A stretch of 8,613 bases of DNA, taken from the NCBI GenBank assembly GCA_905210525.1, contig CAJLXE010000055.1, forward strand, positions 1-8,613, given 5' to 3'. Below are positions 5,758 through 8,613 of this stretch, in pieces. The stretch is from an uncultured Clostridia bacterium (GTDB taxonomy: Bacteria; Bacillota; Clostridia; HGM11327). Positions within the stretch are counted from its first letter, which is position 1. Each line of letters opens with the position of its first letter. The notes below the pieces were generated by a model. It ran no database searches. It was not told the DNA's origin and saw only the letters and a program-made list of their open reading frames with translations. A program made the position numbers and the translations under genes.

Positions 5758-6486
5758 ATGAACAGATTTTTTGCGGAGCGCATAGAGGATTCAAAAGCAT
5801 TTCTTTCGGAGGATGACGCTTATCATTTAAAAAATGTGTTGAGAGCAAGACCGGGAGAAAAGTTTGAAATATGCAACGGTATTGACAAAGAATATATTGC
5901 TGTTTTGTCATACATAGACAAGAAAACGGCTCAACTGGACATTATTGAAGAAATTGATGTTTGCCGAGAGCCTGCGCATAAATATGTTTTGTGTCAGTGC
6001 GTGCCAAAATGCAGAAAAACGGATGATGTTGTACGCCATGCAACAGAATTGGGAATGAGTGAATTTTATCCGGTGATTTCCGAAAGGGTAAATATAAAAA
6101 ATTCCGAAGATTACGACAAAACCGAGCGCCTGCAAAAAATTGCGGCAGAAGCTGCAAAACAGTCGAAAAGAACGCGTATACCGTCGGTGCATAAAACTGT
6201 AAAATTTGATGATATAATAAGATCGGCTCCTGCCGATGCGCTGAAGATAATTGCATGGGAAGAAGAAAAAAATTCGTCTCTCGGCAGTGTGTTGAATTTA
6301 TGCGGCGGCTGCAGTGAAATTTATATAATGGTGGGCCCTGAGGGCGGATTATCCGAAAGCGAGGTAAAATACGCTGTTGAATACGGTTGGAAAAGTATTA
6401 CTCTCGGCAAAAGAATACTCAGGACGGAAACAGCTCCGCTTGCGCTTATTTCGGCGATAGCATATCATTTCGGGGACTTTTCATGA
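5758..6486 (+). CDS. rsmE: 16S rRNA (uracil1498-N3)-methyltransferase RsmE
   Basis: RsmE methylates N3 of U1498 in 16S rRNA of the 30S subunit using S-adenosylmethionine. The product is 242 residues, the normal family length. Residues 1 to about 70 form the PUA-like RNA-binding domain (NRFFAERIED, then DAYHLKNVLRARPGEKFEI). The rest is the SPOUT trefoil-knot domain. Its signatures are the ATELGMSEFYPVISER segment, QSKRTRIP, the SAM-binding MVGPEGGLS (191-199), and the knot LGKRILRTETAP (216-227). The motifs look intact. mtaB follows after 56 bases with no terminator, an rsmE-mtaB order common in Firmicutes, where prmA and dnaJ often precede. Here nagB takes that place, behind its own terminator. 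Confidence 0.96.
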   Translation: MNRFFAERIEDSKAFLSEDDAYHLKNVLRARPGEKFEICNGIDKEYIAVLSYIDKKTAQLDIIEEIDVCREPAHKYVLCQCVPKCRKTDDVVRHATELGMSEFYPVISERVNIKNSEDYDKTERLQKIAAEAAKQSKRTRIPSVHKTVKFDDIIRSAPADALKIIAWEEEKNSSLGSVLNLCGGCSEIYIMVGPEGGLSESEVKYAVEYGWKSITLGKRILRTETAPLALISAIAYHFGDFS

Positions 6487-6542
6487 TATTTGCAATGATA
6501 TCGGGAATACAACGGATTATTTATGAAAGGAAAGTTATTTAA

Positions 6543-7868
6543 ATGAAAGTAGGATTTTTATCACTCGGTTGCAAAACAAACAGCTATGACACAGAAACAG
6601 TACTTGCGATGTTTGAAAAGCGTGGCTATGAAATAATAAGAGATCATTCTTATGCCGACATTTTTATTATAAATACGTGCAGTGTTACGAATATTGCCGA
6701 AAGAAAGTCCAGACAAGCGGTAGAACGGGTGCTTAAGCTCAATCCGGACGCTGTAATTGTTGTTACGGGATGTTATGCGCAGGTAAAACCCGATGAAGTA
6801 AAAAAGCTCCGAAATGTTGCGGTTGTTGCAGGCAACAGAGACAGAAACCGCATTGTGGATATGGTTGAGGGCTATCTGCATACAAGGGAATATAAAGAGT
6901 CGGTAACAGATTTGACGCGCAATACGGTGTTCGAGGATATAGATATCCAAAACTATAAAGGACGTACACGCGTACAGCTGAAAATACAGGACGGATGCAA
7001 TAATTTTTGCAGTTATTGTATAATTCCGTATGCAAGAGGACGTATTTGCAGTAAACCTGTTGAAAAAGTTCTTGAGCAGACGCGGCAGATGAAAATGCAG
7101 GGCGTGAAAGAGATAGTGCTTACGGGAATACATATTGCTTCATACGGCAGAGATATTGACGATGGTAAATATACGCTGACAGACTTGATTGAGCAAATAC
7201 ATCATGTTACAGAGGGTACGGACATACGGATAAGATTGGGTTCATTGGATCCGTCTATTGTTACTGAAGAATTTGCCCGAAGAATTTCAAGTTTGCCGCG
7301 AATTTGTCCTCAGTTTCACCTGTCGCTTCAAAGCGGCAGCGATACTGTTCTCAAAAGAATGAACAGACATTATACAAGTGAAGAATTTTATCAAGGAGTA
7401 CTGTTTTTAAGAGAATATTTTGACAATCCTGCTTTGACGGCTGATATTATTGTAGGTTTTCCGGGAGAAACCGATGAAGAATTTATGCAGACACTTGATT
7501 TTGCGAATAAGGTCGGCTTTGCAAAAATACACATATTTCCGTATTCAAGGCGCGAGGGAACGGTTGCGGCGAAAATGCCGGATCAGATTCCGCACAGTAT
7601 AGCTTGTGAACGTGAAAAGCTGTTGAGTGATGCGGAAAAACGTATGAGGAGCGCTTATATAGATTCGCATATAGGTAAGACTGCGAAAGTTTTGTTTGAA
7701 GAAAAAAAGGAAGTTAACGGAAAGACTTACGGTTGCGGTTATACACCGGAATATATTTATGTTTATGTACCGTTAAACGACAAAAATACGAATATTGAAA
7801 ATTCAATATTCAATATACGATTGATTGAAAACAGAGCTGATTTTGCTTTAGGTGAATTTGAAGACTGA
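6543..7868 (+). CDS. mtaB: tRNA (t6A37) methylthiotransferase MtaB
   Basis: This 441-residue radical-SAM enzyme converts N6-threonylcarbamoyladenosine at position 37 of ANN-decoding tRNAs to its 2-methylthio form (ms2t6A). The N-terminal methylthiotransferase domain has the three cysteines that hold one 4Fe-4S cluster: C10 in GCKTN, C46 in NTCSV and C77 in GCYAQ. The radical-SAM core holds CxxxCxxC at C152, C156 and C159 (DGCNNFCSYCIIPYARGR). Further landmarks are LTGIHIASYG, FHLSLQSGSDTVLKRMNR and ADIIVGFPGETDEEF. A C-terminal TRAM RNA-binding domain begins near residue 377. The LTGIHIASYG and CKTN forms fit MtaB better than MiaB or RimO. AAAGGA at 6526-6531 is 11 bases before the ATG. It is the last gene of the rsmE operon, and a strong terminator begins just after its stop. 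Confidence 0.96.
   Translation: MKVGFLSLGCKTNSYDTETVLAMFEKRGYEIIRDHSYADIFIINTCSVTNIAERKSRQAVERVLKLNPDAVIVVTGCYAQVKPDEVKKLRNVAVVAGNRDRNRIVDMVEGYLHTREYKESVTDLTRNTVFEDIDIQNYKGRTRVQLKIQDGCNNFCSYCIIPYARGRICSKPVEKVLEQTRQMKMQGVKEIVLTGIHIASYGRDIDDGKYTLTDLIEQIHHVTEGTDIRIRLGSLDPSIVTEEFARRISSLPRICPQFHLSLQSGSDTVLKRMNRHYTSEEFYQGVLFLREYFDNPALTADIIVGFPGETDEEFMQTLDFANKVGFAKIHIFPYSRREGTVAAKMPDQIPHSIACEREKLLSDAEKRMRSAYIDSHIGKTAKVLFEEKKEVNGKTYGCGYTPEYIYVYVPLNDKNTNIENSIFNIRLIENRADFALGEFED
7791..7810. repeat. 20-base near-perfect palindrome inside the 3' end of mtaB
   Basis: AATATTGAA (7791-7799) and TTCAATATT (7802-7810) are exact reverse complements separated by AA. Another CAATAT follows at 7811-7816, so TTCAATA/TTCAATA occurs in tandem. 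It encodes NIENSIFN within the TRAM domain. It could be chance in A+T-rich DNA, or a remnant of the short ATTGAAAATTCAAT-type repeats found in some clostridial genomes. Confidence 0.6.
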
Positions 7869-7875
7869 AATTATA

Positions 7876-7910
7876 AATAATTCCGCATGAAAATGCGGAA
7901 TTATTTTTTT
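7876..7910 (+). terminator. Strong rho-independent terminator ending the rsmE-mtaB operon
   Basis: AATAATTCCGCAT (7876-7888) pairs perfectly over 13 bases with ATGCGGAATTATT (7893-7905) around a GAAA tetraloop (7889-7892). One further A-T pair (7875/7906) can extend the stem. The T tract runs from 7904 to 7910. It starts eight bases after the mtaB stop. The flanking A and T tracts would also let it act on the minus strand, but no minus-strand gene ends here. Confidence 0.95.
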
Positions 7911-7963
7911 ATAGTGAGTGTTTTTCTGTATTCGGTCGTATAATATGTGAAATCAGAAGTAAT

Positions 7964-7991
7964 TTGAATTCCTGATGTAATCCGGAATCAA
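7964..7991. repeat. Small imperfect inverted repeat upstream of the lipoprotein gene
   Basis: TTGAATTCC (7964-7972) can pair with GGAATCAA (7984-7991) over eight pairs with one bulged A. The pairing encloses an 11-base loop. It lies in the 178-base space between the mtaB terminator and the GTG start. It could be an operator or a leader hairpin, or chance; no T tract follows, so it is not a terminator. Confidence 0.3.
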
Positions 7992-8074
7992 GTGAAATGA
8001 ATTGCAGAGAATTACGTTATATGAATGAGAAAATTGCGTTGCATTAGATATATGGTATTCATATTCCGATTACG

Positions 8075-8081
8075 AAAGGAG
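8075..8081 (+). promoter_or_regulatory. Strong ribosome binding site deciding a GTG start
   Basis: AAAGGAG at 8075-8081 is seven bases before GTG at 8089. The first in-frame ATG is at 8107, 25 bases from the site, too far for good initiation. The GTG start also yields a basic signal-peptide n-region. Confidence 0.8.
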
Positions 8082-8088
8082 CATTTGT

Positions 8089-8613
8089 GTGAAATTTAAT
8101 TCAAAAATGTTCAGAAAATTATTTTTTACACTAATAGGTGTAATCATTGTTTTTGCCGTATGCGCGTGTACAAAAGAGGCGGAGCTTAATATGGACGATA
8201 TATATGTGATTGCTGACGGTATGTTTCCGTCGGAAACCGAAAATTTTAAGTATAAAAATATTATTTCTGGCAAACCGGAATCATCCGTTGATTTGACGGC
8301 ATCTGCAATAAGGACAGAAAAAATTAGTGACATCGAATACCGGTTGGAATACTGCGAAACTTTATCATTTGCGATTACCGGTAAAAAAGTGCATAAATAT
8401 TTAATCTACGGAACAGAAGATCATTTTATCTACTTTAATTCTGACGGAACTTTAGATTCAATTTTGTTTGAATTTGCCAAGCTCGATATATTACCGACGG
8501 CTTCTGCTGAAACTGTACAGACACTTATTATTGAAGAGCTTAAAGGTACAGTTGATCTTTCAAAATATGAATATATTGATATTTTTGGAAATAACAAAGA
8601 ACAGAAAGGAAAG
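8089..8613 (+). CDS. Putative lipoprotein, GTG start, truncated by the window edge
   Basis: At least 175 residues are encoded, and the frame is still open at the last base. Residues 1-10 are basic (MKFNSKMFRK) and residues 11-24 are hydrophobic. A lipobox-like VCAC ends at C27, so the protein is probably lipidated and held on the outer face of the membrane. The mature part visible so far is acidic and strand-rich, with segments such as KYLIYGTEDHFIYFNSDGTL. I do not recognise a domain. The start was chosen by the AAAGGAG site seven bases upstream. Promoter signals are unclear. A perfect TATAAT at 7939-7944 lacks a good -35 box. TTGCGT (8034-8039) with TATTCA (8056-8061), preceded by an extended TGG, is weak. 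The gene lies beyond the strong mtaB terminator, so it should be an independent unit, possibly heading an operon that continues to the right. Confidence 0.8.
   Translation, partial: MKFNSKMFRKLFFTLIGVIIVFAVCACTKEAELNMDDIYVIADGMFPSETENFKYKNIISGKPESSVDLTASAIRTEKISDIEYRLEYCETLSFAITGKKVHKYLIYGTEDHFIYFNSDGTLDSILFEFAKLDILPTASAETVQTLIIEELKGTVDLSKYEYIDIFGNNKEQKGK

Noticed and set aside
6523..6546. Seven-codon mini frame whose TGA overlaps the mtaB ATG
   Set aside because: It could look like a coupling leader peptide, but it has no ribosome site of its own and it contains the mtaB ribosome site. Coincidence is more likely.
6561..7133. 190-residue minus-strand open frame inside mtaB
   Set aside because: It lies opposite the well-conserved MtaB reading frame, has no ribosome site, and its translation has no recognisable domain. 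It is a by-product of codon bias.
8070..8333. 87-residue minus-strand open frame over the lipoprotein start
   Set aside because: The plus strand has a strong ribosome site, a signal peptide and a lipobox over the same bases, so this is a shadow frame.

Overview
This A+T-rich window (about 60% A+T by eye) reads like a chromosomal segment of a low-GC Gram-positive anaerobe of the Clostridia, plausibly a gut species. The evidence is a class B sortase, a YcxB-like membrane protein, an AraC regulator beside a probable carbohydrate-active protein, AAGGAG-type ribosome binding sites, and an rsmE-mtaB pair typical of Firmicutes. All eight genes lie on the plus strand. The assignment comes from gene content only; nothing in the window fixes genus or species. 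I see no tRNA, rRNA, CRISPR array, transposase, integrase, phage gene or known riboswitch.

Region 1 (1-3540): an AraC-family regulator with an N-terminal cupin-like sensor and a C-terminal double helix-turn-helix. It is followed by a 689-residue cytosolic protein that I cannot name but which looks like a beta-sandwich plus (alpha/alpha) helical-barrel carbohydrate-active protein. Nine bases further on is a 171-residue two-TM YcxB-like protein. The regulator probably controls the large protein, and the two downstream genes are probably co-transcribed.

Region 2 (3541-4868): a class B sortase with a complete His/Cys/Arg active site, carried on an unusually long Pro/Thr/Glu/Lys repeat stalk. After it come a probable terminator and a 319-base non-coding stretch with short tandem repeats and the promoter of the next gene.

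Region 3 (4869-5703): a single-gene unit for a NagB/6-phosphogluconolactonase-fold protein, annotated as glucosamine-6-phosphate deaminase. Its active-site loop departs from classical NagB. A good promoter and a good terminator bracket it.

Region 4 (5704-7910): a translation-maintenance operon. rsmE (16S rRNA m3U1498 methyltransferase) and mtaB (tRNA t6A37 methylthiotransferase) end at a near-ideal 14-bp GAAA-loop terminator.

Region 5 (7911-8613): a GTG-initiated lipoprotein, open at the right edge of the window.

Most of the window is ordinary housekeeping and cell-surface content. The items most worth a second look are the unnamed 689-residue protein with its AraC/YcxB neighbours, the NagB-like active-site variation, and the sortase stalk. 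I found no convincing sign of a wholly new multi-gene system.
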